Positions 18,386 through 26,778 of a stretch of 64,000 bases of DNA are shown piece by piece. Location: the NCBI GenBank assembly GCA_017405965.1, contig JAFQZK010000022.1:1-64000 (forward strand). Reading direction: 5' to 3'. The stretch is from Muribaculaceae bacterium (GTDB taxonomy: Bacteria; Bacteroidota; Bacteroidia; Bacteroidales; Muribaculaceae). The position numbers and the translations under genes are program-made. How positions within the stretch are numbered: position 1 is the stretch's first letter; each line of letters starts with the position of its first letter. A model generated the notes under the pieces. The model had not been told where the DNA came from and ran no database searches. It saw nothing but the letters and a program-made list of their open reading frames with translations.

Positions 18386-18430
18386 TATGCAAGAAAGGAC
18401 AACCTGTTAGTGGTTGTCCTTTCTTGCATA
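18386..18430. terminator. Bidirectional terminator, 19-bp perfect stem
   Basis: TATGCAAGAAAGGACAACC (18386-18404) pairs perfectly with 18412-18430 around a 7-base loop. It lies between the convergent ybjQ-like and fic genes. The A/T-rich tracts are inside the arms, so each strand has only a modest T run after the stem. Confidence 0.7.
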
Positions 18431-18471
18431 TTTCGTTCTCGCTGTTTTTAGCTAATCCGAAAAAAGCCTGG

Positions 18472-19257
18472 TCAAAAGAAAAGCATCGGGCGGTTTCCTT
18501 TTTTCTTTTGATCGAGTTCATCCTGCATCTGTCGTACAGCGGCTTTAAAGAAGAAAGCTACGAGATGCTCGTCAGTGCCCTCGGTGCGCTTGGCTTTCAA
18601 AGCGGCAATGTATTGCTGACGGTCCTCCTTGCGGATAATGAGCTCCGGCAAACCATATTTCAAAAGGATAAAGTTGGACAACAAACGGCCAGTTCGACCA
18701 TTACCGTCACGGAAAGGATGCAGGTACTCATAAAAGCCATGGAACCGTGCAGCCAAAATCATCGGATGAATCTGACCCTCGGCAATGGCATGAGCCGTTG
18801 AGTCCATCAGGCGCGGCACTTGGGCAATCAACTTTTCATGGTCACCGAACAGCGTATCTCCAGCTGCCATATCAACCGTTGTGAATTCCCCTGGCACAGC
18901 GCCAGGTACGCGATAGGGCAAGGTGCCCAACGTAACAAGGCGGTTGATTGTCTTCATCAGCTCGACATCAAAAGGATGCTCCAAATTATCATGCATCCAC
19001 TCGTAAGCCTTGAAGTGGTCGGCCATCTCCTGGCATTCCAACAATGACTTTCCTACCGGATAATACCCCAACCCTTGCTCAAACAAAGCACGTGTGTCAT
19101 CGATAGAGAACGATGAGCCCTCAATGCCACAACTGTGACATGAGAAGATAATCTCGGAGTGCTTGCGGAACTCCAAGTCACCCATTGGCTTAGCTACCCG
19201 TTCAAGATACAGCGCAACCAATCGGTCATATTGCTCAATTTCTTGCTCAAACATCAT
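18472..19257 (-). CDS. Fic domain protein (probable AMPylase, self-inhibited class II)
   Basis: A 261-residue Fido-fold protein. The catalytic motif HPFRDGNGRTGR is complete at residues 180-191 (His180), so nucleotide transfer to hydroxyl side chains is expected. An N-terminal inhibitory motif of the S-x-x-x-E-G form is visible as SCGIEG at 42-47, which places it in class II where the Glu blocks ATP binding. The target is unknown. No antitoxin-like gene is adjacent, fitting in-cis inhibition. The first ATG (19257) lies only three bases from a minus-strand TACCTTTG box (19260-19267), so the transcript is nearly leaderless or translation begins at the second ATG (19254). Confidence 0.88.
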   Translation of the reverse strand: MMFEQEIEQYDRLVALYLERVAKPMGDLEFRKHSEIIFSCHSCGIEGSSFSIDDTRALFEQGLGYYPVGKSLLECQEMADHFKAYEWMHDNLEHPFDVELMKTINRLVTLGTLPYRVPGAVPGEFTTVDMAAGDTLFGDHEKLIAQVPRLMDSTAHAIAEGQIHPMILAARFHGFYEYLHPFRDGNGRTGRLLSNFILLKYGLPELIIRKEDRQQYIAALKAKRTEGTDEHLVAFFFKAAVRQMQDELDQKKKGNRPMLFF

Positions 19258-19301
19258 CGCAAAGGTAATGCTATTCTACCTAATGGCATAGTATTTATTG
19301 T

Positions 19302-21668
19302 CTATTTCGTGATTTCGATGATTGTCGTTGTAGTCACGTCGGCAATGGTGACGGGAATCATCAGTGTTCCGGTTTTCTTGTCGTAGGTCATACCTTGAGC
19401 CTTCGAGCCGTTGATTTTCACCTTTGAGGGCTTAGCGGTGGCAGGGATGATCAGGCGATATTCCTTGTCGGGGGTATCGCCATCAATGTTACCCTTGCCC
19501 TGGATGGTGATGAAGCAGCTCTTGCCTTGAGGTGTGGCCGTGAACTGAATCTCGCGATGCTTCTCCCTGTCGAGCGTGCCAGTGGACTGCAAGTCATCGT
19601 CAAACAAGGTGAACGTTGACGGAGTGCTGCTGGTGTAATACACGATGTCAAGTTTATCGGGATTGTAATCACCCACATTCTGCATCTCGTAGTTGGCCTG
19701 CGGGATGAAGGCTCCGGCGCGGGCAAACAGCGGCAGCACCTCGAGCGGTGCACTGTAGTTGATTGTAGTGTGACCGGCATAGCGCTTCTCGGGATGGTTG
19801 ATATCCACCCAAGTCCCCTCGGGGAAAGTGATGTCGCGGCTCACGGCACCCTGCTGCAACACGGGAGCGACCATCACGTCATGGCCCCACAGGTACTGAT
19901 CCCAAATATTGTCATAGCGAGCGACGTTCATGTCGTCCTCATAGAAGCCCAGCGGACGCACCATCGGCAGACCGTTGCGGGCGTTTTCATAGGCCAGCGT
20001 GTAGTTATAGGGCAACCAGGCGTAGCGCTCCTTGATGATGCGCAGCGTGAGGTCACCATACTCGGTGTAGTGGTAAGGCTCGGCATGATAGGTCGAGTGG
20101 GTGCGCAGCATGGGCGAGAACAGGCCCAGCTGCAGCCAGCGGATGTAGAGTTCGCCGTCGCGCTTGTTGGCAGGATCGACGGCAAAGCCGCCCACGTCGT
20201 GCGACATGTAACCCAGACCGCTCAGTCCCGCATTGAGCATGATGGTCACCTGGGGCTGCAGACCGCCCCACGAACGGGACACGTCGGTGGACCAGGGGAA
20301 GACCGAATAGCGCTGCAAGCCAGCCGTACCGGCGCGCATCATGACCATCGGACGACGGTCAGGGTAATCCTCCTTGAACATGTCATAGATGATGCGGCTC
20401 CACTCGTTGCCGTAGTAGTTGTGGTATTGCTCAGCGGTCAGGCCGTTCCAGTGGCGGATTTCCAGCGGATGCTTCTCAGGCTCGCCCAAGTCGCCCCACC
20501 AGCCGGTCACGCCCTCGTCGGTGAGCAATTTATAACGGTTGCGCAGCCACAGGCGCGTGGCGGGGTTGGACACGTCAAACATGCCGCCCTGCCCCACCCA
20601 GATGGTGACGGTGTGGGTAGTGTCGGTGCCGTCGGTCTTGCAGAACAAGCCCTGTGGATCCAGCAGTCGGTAATTGTCGATGGCACGGCCGTTGGTCAAC
20701 ACATAGGGCTGGGAAATGGTCACCACGTTGACACCTTGCTGCTTGAAGTTGCGCAACATGCCGCGATGGTCGGGCCACTGCTGCCTGTCCCATTCCAGAC
20801 GCCCCATGTCCTCCTCCTTGCCATACCAGTACAGGTCGAACACGATGCCGTCGAGCGGATACCCCTCGCGCTTGAGGGTATCGACCACGCCCTCGCTCTC
20901 GCGCTGGTCACGGTAGCCATACTTCGAGGTGATATAGCCCAGCGTCCACAGGGGCGGCAGTTCCTGACGGCCCACGAGCCATGTGAAGTTCCTGACCACA
21001 TTCTCGACCTTACCGTTGCCGTTGATGACGTAATAGGAAATGGGTTGCGGAGTGGTGGAGCTATATTCAATGCCCAACTCGCCCAGATAGAGCGAAGACT
21101 TGCAGAAGTCGTCAAAGAAGATGCCATAGCCCTTGGACGAAATCACCATCGGCATGGTGATGCCCATCAGTTTGGTGCGCTTCTCACCCATCTGGTAGCC
21201 ATAGTTCTGGCTGTTGTAATTGACGAGCGTGTCACCGGCCAGATTGAACGAGAATCCACGCTCACCCGCACCGTAGAACGACTCCTGTCCCTGATGCAGC
21301 AGGCGCAATGTCGATGAACTGCGGTCGCACAAGTCGGTGATGAAGAAATCATTTCTACAGCCCACGGTAATCGTGCCGTTAACATACACCACCTTCATGC
21401 CGTTCTCGGTGCGCATCATCTGGATATCGCCCCAGTTCTCAACCTTCACATTGGACTTGGATGTCCTGTCAAGGGCCAACGACGGCAAGCGTTTTCCGTT
21501 CCATCCGTCAGGCACCACATCCACACGCACGATATCATCGCCCACGGCAGTGACCGTAATTGTCTGATGGCGCTCCTCGTCGTTAATCGTCATGGTTGTC
21601 TGCTGTGCCAAGCCTGTCATCGCCAGCATCGCAACAGCGACCAAAGTCATCATCCTGTAAAGCTTCAT
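19302..21668 (-). CDS. Glycoside hydrolase family 31 protein (alpha-glucosidase/alpha-xylosidase type)
   Basis: A 788-residue exported glycosidase. A signal peptide (residues 1-21, ending GLAQ) is followed by the N-terminal beta domain, a (beta/alpha)8 barrel, and C-terminal beta domains ending in a DUF5110-like region. GH31 motifs are visible: WWGDLGEPEKHP near residue 394, holding the nucleophile Asp; STDVSRSWGG near 460 with the acid/base Asp; and MSHDVGGF just after. Substrate cannot be told from sequence; alpha-glucosides and xylosides are the common choices. It is alone, with no SusC/SusD pair, so it is not part of a full polysaccharide locus in this window. TATCTTTG on the minus strand lies at 21702-21709. 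Confidence 0.92.
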   Translation of the reverse strand: MKLYRMMTLVAVAMLAMTGLAQQTTMTINDEERHQTITVTAVGDDIVRVDVVPDGWNGKRLPSLALDRTSKSNVKVENWGDIQMMRTENGMKVVYVNGTITVGCRNDFFITDLCDRSSSTLRLLHQGQESFYGAGERGFSFNLAGDTLVNYNSQNYGYQMGEKRTKLMGITMPMVISSKGYGIFFDDFCKSSLYLGELGIEYSSTTPQPISYYVINGNGKVENVVRNFTWLVGRQELPPLWTLGYITSKYGYRDQRESEGVVDTLKREGYPLDGIVFDLYWYGKEEDMGRLEWDRQQWPDHRGMLRNFKQQGVNVVTISQPYVLTNGRAIDNYRLLDPQGLFCKTDGTDTTHTVTIWVGQGGMFDVSNPATRLWLRNRYKLLTDEGVTGWWGDLGEPEKHPLEIRHWNGLTAEQYHNYYGNEWSRIIYDMFKEDYPDRRPMVMMRAGTAGLQRYSVFPWSTDVSRSWGGLQPQVTIMLNAGLSGLGYMSHDVGGFAVDPANKRDGELYIRWLQLGLFSPMLRTHSTYHAEPYHYTEYGDLTLRIIKERYAWLPYNYTLAYENARNGLPMVRPLGFYEDDMNVARYDNIWDQYLWGHDVMVAPVLQQGAVSRDITFPEGTWVDINHPEKRYAGHTTINYSAPLEVLPLFARAGAFIPQANYEMQNVGDYNPDKLDIVYYTSSTPSTFTLFDDDLQSTGTLDREKHREIQFTATPQGKSCFITIQGKGNIDGDTPDKEYRLIIPATAKPSKVKINGSKAQGMTYDKKTGTLMIPVTIADVTTTTIIEITK

Positions 21669-21701
21669 AGTCCACTTCTTTTAATTGTCAAACATTGACT
21701 G

Positions 21702-21709
21702 CAAAGATA
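21702..21709 (-). promoter_or_regulatory. -7 box of the GH31 gene
   Basis: Minus-strand TATCTTTG, about 34 bases above the ATG. Confidence 0.5.
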
Positions 21710-21742
21710 AAAGAATTCTTCAATAAAACGATGATTACGTGT

Positions 21743-21782
21743 AAAAAAAGGAGGATATGCCGGAGGGAACCGACATATCCTC
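21743..21782 (-). terminator. Terminator of the VWA operon
   Basis: GAGGATATG (21751-21759) pairs with CATATCCTC (21774-21782), with an inner CGG/CCG stem; seven T follow on the minus strand (21743-21749). Confidence 0.75.
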
Positions 21783-21881
21783 GCCAAAAATGAGGGTCTG
21801 TGTGTTTTTCTGATTCAAGAAATGGGGTAAATCAGTTATTCATACTAAGTAATTCTTGAGGGCCTCCTTCTTGGCTCATTT

Positions 21882-22997
21882 TTAGAAAAATTTGAGGCCA
21901 AGAATATCCCAGAAATCCTCGGGCAGGGAGATGTTCTCCATCTTGATGGCATTGATGAACAGGCGTGCCACCTCATGCACGTCGCGGCCAGCGTTGCCGC
22001 AACCCACGCGGGTGACCAGGAAGCGCTTCTCGGGGTGTGCGGCGGCGTAAGAGATGAAACGCTGCACAGCCTGGGCAAACAAACCATAATCGCCGGTAGT
22101 GGGGATTGCATAACTCTGGCCCTGCATACCCTCGCCCTGGCCGACGATGGCGCCAAAGTGCTTCACGGCATGGGCGGCGGCACCGCCGGCATGGTGCCCC
22201 TCGGGATTGCTGCCGAAGACAAAGACCTCGCCTTCGGCCAGCTGATCGATCCAGTCGGGGGTGATGCGGTCGGCATAGTAAGCGCGGGCATTGGCACGAC
22301 GAATGGCCATTTTCTTCTCAAGGGTTGCTTGTGAGTCAAAGTCACGGTTCATGCGCTCATAGTAGGCACGCTTTGACGAACTGTCGCGGTGCCATGTGTT
22401 GGCTGCGCCCAAATCATTGTGGTCAAATGCCATGACATGGTCGATGGACAACTTCATGGTCACCTCCACCACATCGTGGCACGAGCCCATGTAGGAGAAA
22501 GACCAACCCTCTTCCTTAAGGCGCTCGATGAGTTTGCGCAGCGCCTCGCCTGACCATTCGCGGGAAGCGTTCTCGAGACCGTCGGTGATGACAGTCACCA
22601 CGGCGTTGGCATTCTCATCGTCCTTGATGCGCTCGTGCAGCCGCGTCAATGACTGGCCCATGGCGTCGAACAGGGGCGTGCAGCCATTGGGCCTGTAATC
22701 ATGGAAGTCGTGCACACTGGTGATGGGCATGGCATCGATGTGGGTGCGGACAGGAGGCACGCTGCCACCGCGTTCATCAAAGCACACCAGCGTGAGGAAG
22801 TGCTGCTGCTTGTCGGCAAAGTCCTCTTGCGCCTTCCTGATGGTGGCGATGGTCTCGTTGATGCCACTGATGGTCACCTGCTCCAGGCCGCCCATCGAGC
22901 CGCTCTCATCGACAATGATGAGGTTATAAATGTGGGCCTTCTTGGGGTCAACCTGCTGTTCATTCATACTCTTGTTGTTCTTAATCTGATCGCTCAT
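21882..22997 (-). CDS. VWA domain protein fused to a macro-like (A1S_2505-type) domain
   Basis: A 371-residue cytosolic protein. Residues of about 22-215 are a von Willebrand A domain with the MIDAS start DESGSMGG (Asp30, Ser32, Ser34) and a later TDGLENAS loop. From about residue 253 a second domain begins FVFGSNPEGHHAGGAAA and continues GAIVGQGEGMQGQSYAIPT and VTRVGCGNAGRD; this pattern matches the A1S_2505 family of phage-associated proteins, which look macrodomain-related. The start is the ATG at 22995-22997 (MSDQIKN); the longer frame upstream has no protein-like character. A small gene lies 67 bases upstream on the same strand, and a Nudix regulator precedes that. Confidence 0.78.
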   Translation of the reverse strand: MSDQIKNNKSMNEQQVDPKKAHIYNLIIVDESGSMGGLEQVTISGINETIATIRKAQEDFADKQQHFLTLVCFDERGGSVPPVRTHIDAMPITSVHDFHDYRPNGCTPLFDAMGQSLTRLHERIKDDENANAVVTVITDGLENASREWSGEALRKLIERLKEEGWSFSYMGSCHDVVEVTMKLSIDHVMAFDHNDLGAANTWHRDSSSKRAYYERMNRDFDSQATLEKKMAIRRANARAYYADRITPDWIDQLAEGEVFVFGSNPEGHHAGGAAAHAVKHFGAIVGQGEGMQGQSYAIPTTGDYGLFAQAVQRFISYAAAHPEKRFLVTRVGCGNAGRDVHEVARLFINAIKMENISLPEDFWDILGLKFF

Positions 22998-23064
22998 AGC
23001 AATAATGTGTAAAATGTTGATAATTGTTGATTGGATGCTTTTATGAGATAAATCCTGCTTGAGG

Positions 23065-23493
23065 TCAAGCGGCAGATTCGTTTTTCTTGATGTAGAGGTA
23101 CTTGGGATAGCGGCCCAGCACGAACAGGGTAACGGGGCAGAGCCAGATTTCGCGCTCAAAGCCTTCCAGCCCGGTGACGTTGTAGATCGAGCCGCCCGTT
23201 AAGGAGTGTTCGCCCTGAATCAGACAGGCATAGCCGGGTTTAACAAGTGGCTTGTTGCTGGGGATGACGCTGACGTGGGCAAACCTGTCATCGTCGCTCA
23301 GGAACTCGCACAATTTGTCGGCTCCAGCCACCATCATCAGGTTGTGGTGGTCAAACGGCCAACCCGGGAAGTCAACATACCACTTCCCGTCGTCCTCGTG
23401 GTTGAACTGAAGGCTGTACTCATCACGGCGGCCAAACACGCTATGCGACATCACTCGTGCTCCGTGGAGCAAATCATTGATTGAATAAGTCAT
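23065..23493 (-). CDS. Small protein of unknown function upstream of VWA gene
   Basis: A 142-residue soluble protein, first gene of a two-gene unit with the VWA/macro-like protein. The start is taken as MTYSINDLLHGARV at 23493; ten more codons are open upstream. It is rich in aromatic residues and Gly (FPGWPFDHHNLMMVAG, YACLIQGEHSLTGGSIY) and ends in a Lys-rich YPKYLYIKKNESAA tail. I do not recognise the family. Its promoter box TAAATTTG lies at 23545-23552, and two copies of the GTGTA-N5-TACAC operator lie upstream of it. Confidence 0.6.
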   Translation of the reverse strand: MTYSINDLLHGARVMSHSVFGRRDEYSLQFNHEDDGKWYVDFPGWPFDHHNLMMVAGADKLCEFLSDDDRFAHVSVIPSNKPLVKPGYACLIQGEHSLTGGSIYNVTGLEGFEREIWLCPVTLFVLGRYPKYLYIKKNESAA

Positions 23494-23544
23494 AACTAAA
23501 TCGTTTTTTAATACATTAACCAAGTTTATTTCTCATCGACACTG

Positions 23545-23552
23545 CAAATTTA
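23545..23552 (-). promoter_or_regulatory. -7 box for the small-protein/VWA operon
   Basis: Minus-strand TAAATTTG with TTG 21 bases upstream (23574-23576). Confidence 0.5.
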
Positions 23553-23595
23553 CATCATCACGACTTGCGGTCTCAATTTCTGCAACCTTGCCAAA

Positions 23596-23610
23596 ATGTA
23601 CTTTTTACAC
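23596..23610. promoter_or_regulatory. Operator copy 1 (imperfect)
   Basis: ATGTA-CTTTT-TACAC; one base off GTGTA-N5-TACAC. About 45 bases upstream of the -7 box of the small-protein/VWA operon. Confidence 0.5.
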
Positions 23611-23646
23611 ATTGACAATTTGGCAGTCGTTTAACCGAGGCAACAC

Positions 23647-23667
23647 AATGTGTAAATTTTACACATT
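23647..23667. promoter_or_regulatory. Operator copy 2 (perfect 21-base palindrome)
   Basis: Ten-base arms around one central T; core GTGTA-AATTT-TACAC at 23650-23664. Centre is 54 bases from copy 1. Confidence 0.65.
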
Positions 23668-23744
23668 AGTAGTTGCCGTCTGTGACACTCCCTTCCCCCT
23701 GTCACCGGGAAGAGAAGAGGTTGATTCGGTCACCTGCAGCAGCT

Positions 23745-24476
23745 TTAGAATTCCAGGCGCATGCCTATCTTCTTGGCTTGCTGGTAGGCTCCTTCGTCAA
23801 AAGTGTACAACTTGGGAGAGCGGTGAGGGTTTCCTGTCACCTTTTTCCCGGTCTCCCTGATATACCCGAGTTTCAACATCTTTTTTTGAAAATTTCTTCG
23901 GTCACTGAGTTTGATGTCATCCTCGGGCGGATCCAAAATAGCTTTATAAATATTGTGTAACTGGGGCATTGTGAATTCCTTGTCAAGCAAGTGAAAACCA
24001 ATGGGTTCAAAATGTATTCGTTGACGTAATCGTTCCAGGGCCAGTTCGATGATCGCCTTGTGGTCAAAGGCCAGTTCGGGCAATTCCTTCACCGGGAACC
24101 ACATGGCTTTGCTGGCATCGTCACCGCCCTTGACGCGGTACTTGTCTTTGACTACAAGAGCAAAGAAGGCTATGGTGATGACACGCTCACGGGGGTCGCG
24201 GTCTCTACTCGAGAACGTGTGGAATTCCTCCATATAGATGTCATCCACATCGGTCTCTTCGCGCAACTCACGATAAGCACAGGCCTCGGCGCTCTCGTCC
24301 TCGGGACGCATGAAGCCGCCGGGCAACGCCCACATATTCTTATAAGGTTCCAGGCCGCGCTGGATGAGCAGGACATTCAATTGCTCACCGTCAAAGCCCA
24401 CTACCACCGAGTCGGTCGTCACGGCAGGATGCCAGTAAGGCGATTCCCATTGCTTGGTTTGCTCATTGTATTTCAT
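23745..24476 (-). CDS. NrtR-family transcriptional regulator (Nudix-like domain plus winged helix)
   Basis: A 243-residue protein: a Nudix-fold domain (residues of about 15-150) followed by a winged-helix DNA-binding domain, the layout of NrtR-type regulators; relatives in this phylum include sugar regulators such as AraR. The Nudix box is modified: GGFMRPEDESAEACAYRELREETD keeps REXXEE but has one extra residue and Asp for the usual final Gly, suggesting a ligand-sensing rather than hydrolytic role. The start is the ATG at 24474-24476. Its promoter (24509-24540) lies between two copies of the operator, so autoregulation is likely. Ligand unknown; ADP-ribose-type nucleotides or phosphosugars are candidates. 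Confidence 0.88.
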   Translation of the reverse strand: MKYNEQTKQWESPYWHPAVTTDSVVVGFDGEQLNVLLIQRGLEPYKNMWALPGGFMRPEDESAEACAYRELREETDVDDIYMEEFHTFSSRDRDPRERVITIAFFALVVKDKYRVKGGDDASKAMWFPVKELPELAFDHKAIIELALERLRQRIHFEPIGFHLLDKEFTMPQLHNIYKAILDPPEDDIKLSDRRNFQKKMLKLGYIRETGKKVTGNPHRSPKLYTFDEGAYQQAKKIGMRLEF

Positions 24477-24491
24477 CGTCAAATACCCTTT

Positions 24492-24506
24492 GTGTATTTT
24501 TTACAC
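24492..24506. promoter_or_regulatory. Operator copy 3, over the regulator's transcription start
   Basis: GTGTA-TTTTT-TACAC located just downstream of the -7 box at 24509-24516, so a bound protein would block initiation. Confidence 0.65.
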
Positions 24507-24508
24507 TG

Positions 24509-24540
24509 CAAAAATAATGCCAATTATTTTAACCACCAAA
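24509..24540 (-). promoter_or_regulatory. Promoter of the Nudix regulator
   Basis: Minus strand TTTG (24537-24540), 20-base spacer, TATTTTTG (24509-24516). Confidence 0.7.
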
Positions 24541-24547
24541 TATTTTT

Positions 24548-24562
24548 GTGTATTTATTACAC
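24548..24562. promoter_or_regulatory. Operator copy 4, upstream of the regulator promoter
   Basis: GTGTA-TTTAT-TACAC; centre 56 bases from copy 3, about the same spacing as copies 1 and 2. Confidence 0.65.
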
Positions 24563-24725
24563 TTTAATAAATCAGCATACTGATTTTCAATGCATTAGCA
24601 ACATCTGTCATATAATCTGCCAATCAGGCACATGACAACAGCTGACATGTGACATCCTCTCCTCTTGTAAACAACGTGTCAATAGAATGTAGATAACGGC
24701 TATGTGCAGATTCAAGCATTTTCAT

Positions 24726-24733
24726 TAATTTTG
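24726..24733 (+). promoter_or_regulatory. -7 box of dnaB
   Basis: TAATTTTG, about 33 bases above the dnaB ATG. Confidence 0.5.
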
Positions 24734-24765
24734 CACTCACGAAAAAAACAGAACCGAATTATATA

Positions 24766-26334
24766 ATGGAAGAATTTGAAGTAGGCAAACAGGCACGTCG
24801 CCGCACGCGCCCTACACATGAGCCCGAAATCGTCAGCGAGTTCGGCAAGTTGCCACCGCAGGACACCTCGCTCGAGGATGCCGTGCTGGGTGCCATCATG
24901 CTCGAGAAAGACGCATATAACAATGTGTGCGAGATTCTCAAGCCCGAGGCATTCTATAACCCTGCCAACCAGAAGATCTACGAAGCCATCCAGTCGCTCG
25001 CTGCCGAGGGCAAGCCCATCGATATGCTCACCGTGACCGATAAGTTGCGCGCCAACAAGGTGCTCGACGAGGTGGGCGGTGCCATCCGCATCAGCGAGTT
25101 GACAGGCCTGGTGTCGAGTGCCGCCAATGCCGAGTTCCACGCCCGCATCGTGGCGCAGAAGTACCTTGCCCGCGAGCTCATCAGCTACAGCAGTCAGGTG
25201 CAAGCACTCGCATTCGACGACTCCATCGACGTGTATGACCTGATGCAAGAGGCCGAGGGCAAATTGTTCGAAATCAGCAAGAACACCCTCAAGCGCGACG
25301 TCATTCCCATCGAGAACGCCGTCCAGGACGCCATCAAGAAAATCGAGGAGGCCGCCAACCGCGAGAGCGGCATGAGCGGTCTGGAATCGGGCTTCTATAA
25401 ATTGGATCGCCTGACCAGCGGCTGGCAGAACAGTGACCTGATCATCATCGCGGCGCGCCCAGCCATGGGTAAGACCGCTTTTGTCCTGTCTATGGCCAAG
25501 AACATGGCTGTGGAATACAACCACCCCGTCGCCGTGTTCTCGCTCGAGATGTCGAGTCTGCAGTTGGTGAACCGCCTCATCAGCAACGTGTGCTCGCTCG
25601 AAGGCGAGAAAATCAAGAGCGGCCAGCTCAATCAGCCTGAGTGGGAGAATCTGATGACACGCACCCGCAGCCTGAGCACCGCACCGCTGTACATCGACGA
25701 CACGCCCTCGCTGTCCATCTTTGAGCTGAGGACTAAGGCACGCCGACTGGTGCGCGAGCACGGCGTCAAGATCATCATCATCGACTACCTGCAGCTGATG
25801 AATGCCACGGGCATGAAGTTCGGCAGCCGCGAGCAGGAGGTGAGCACCATCTCGCGTAACCTCAAACAGCTTGCCAAGGAGCTGGACATCCCCATCATCG
25901 CATTGTCACAGCTCAACCGCAGCGTGGAGACCCGTGCCGTTGACGACAAGATGGGCAAGCGCCCGCAGCTGAGCGACTTGCGCGAGTCGGGCGCCATCGA
26001 GCAGGATGCCGACATCGTGTGCTTCATCCACCGACCGGAATACTACCTGAAGTCGGGCGTTGACGCCGAGGGCAACGACATCCGCGGCTTGGCCGAGTTT
26101 ATCGTCGCCAAGCACCGCAGCGGTGCCACCGACACCATCAACCTGCACTTCGTGAGCAAGTATGCCCGCTTCGAGAACGACAACGAAAAGGACCTCGTGG
26201 GCGGCGAGACCACCTACGAGTCCAAGATGAATACCGGCACGACAGGCACCTCGCCTGTTGCCGACGGCTTCTCGCCACCGCCCCCCAATGTCGATTTCCT
26301 TCAAGGTCCCGAAGACCGAGACCAGCCCTTTTAA
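24766..26334 (+). CDS. dnaB: Replicative DNA helicase
   Basis: Hexameric 5'-3' helicase that unwinds the replication fork. The 522-residue protein has the N-terminal primase-binding domain (LEDAVLGAIMLEKDAY), a linker helix, and the RecA-like domain with Walker A AARPAMGKTAF near residue 228, Walker B IIIIDYLQLM, and the LSQLNRSVETR arginine-finger region. No intein is present. The extended C-terminus (about 60 residues, Pro/Gly-rich) is typical of Bacteroidetes. It stands alone, with two AT-rich orphan genes downstream. Confidence 0.97.
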   Translation: MEEFEVGKQARRRTRPTHEPEIVSEFGKLPPQDTSLEDAVLGAIMLEKDAYNNVCEILKPEAFYNPANQKIYEAIQSLAAEGKPIDMLTVTDKLRANKVLDEVGGAIRISELTGLVSSAANAEFHARIVAQKYLARELISYSSQVQALAFDDSIDVYDLMQEAEGKLFEISKNTLKRDVIPIENAVQDAIKKIEEAANRESGMSGLESGFYKLDRLTSGWQNSDLIIIAARPAMGKTAFVLSMAKNMAVEYNHPVAVFSLEMSSLQLVNRLISNVCSLEGEKIKSGQLNQPEWENLMTRTRSLSTAPLYIDDTPSLSIFELRTKARRLVREHGVKIIIIDYLQLMNATGMKFGSREQEVSTISRNLKQLAKELDIPIIALSQLNRSVETRAVDDKMGKRPQLSDLRESGAIEQDADIVCFIHRPEYYLKSGVDAEGNDIRGLAEFIVAKHRSGATDTINLHFVSKYARFENDNEKDLVGGETTYESKMNTGTTGTSPVADGFSPPPPNVDFLQGPEDRDQPF

Positions 26335-26390
26335 GAAAGAATACTTATTAATATAATATTAACCAACTCATTAAAGAAATTATTACTATT

Positions 26391-26762
26391 ATGTGGTTTT
26401 TCAACAAAAAAATTAGTGAAGACGCTTTAATTGGCGTTTGGAAACATCCAATTAATGCTGGCGGAGGATCTTATGAAATTAAAAAAAGCGATGGAACAAC
26501 CAGCAATCATCCCTTTGTTGTGTATAACTTTGAAATATTCCATTTTAGGTCCAATAAGACTTTCACTTTTGGTGAATATTCCAACTCTGGACCGTTATAT
26601 GAAGTACAAGGACGTTGGAAATTGTCTTCTGATAAAAAGAGAATTGATTTTTCTTATGACAATGGTGATACCTATAGTATGGATATCCGAAATTTTAATG
26701 GCAAGTCCTTTGTAACAACTTCTGCCCAAGGGAGTGATTTTCTATTTACAAAAGAACAATAA
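26391..26762 (+). CDS. Small AT-rich protein of unknown function
   Basis: A 123-residue protein without signal peptide. The sequence has the rhythm of a lipocalin-like beta fold: LIGVWKHP at the start, then FHFRSNKTFTFGEY, VQGRWKLSSDKKRIDFSYDNGD and a final FVTTSAQGSDFLFTK strand. Such domains report on hydrophobic ligands, but no function can be assigned. Base composition is markedly more AT-rich than dnaB or the M13 peptidase on either side. It is followed after 16 bases by a second AT-rich gene, probably one transcript. Confidence 0.65.
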   Translation: MWFFNKKISEDALIGVWKHPINAGGGSYEIKKSDGTTSNHPFVVYNFEIFHFRSNKTFTFGEYSNSGPLYEVQGRWKLSSDKKRIDFSYDNGDTYSMDIRNFNGKSFVTTSAQGSDFLFTKEQ

Positions 26763-26778
26763 TCAAACATAAGGAGTC

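Noticed and set aside
18472..19257. Fic toxin-antitoxin pair
   Set aside because: No short antitoxin gene is adjacent and the protein has its own inhibitory SxxxEG motif, so a two-gene module is not supported.
19770..21317. A 515-codon open frame opposite the GH31 gene
   Set aside because: It is the antisense shadow of a complete GH31 enzyme in GC-rich DNA and shows no protein-like motif, signal or promoter.
19302..21668. Polysaccharide utilisation locus
   Set aside because: The GH31 gene has no SusC/SusD pair, and the barrel protein at 14654-17233 is not adjacent or SusC-like in its start.
23647..23667. Attachment site or recombination site
   Set aside because: The palindrome recurs at three more places around the Nudix regulator and is better explained as an operator; no integrase is present.
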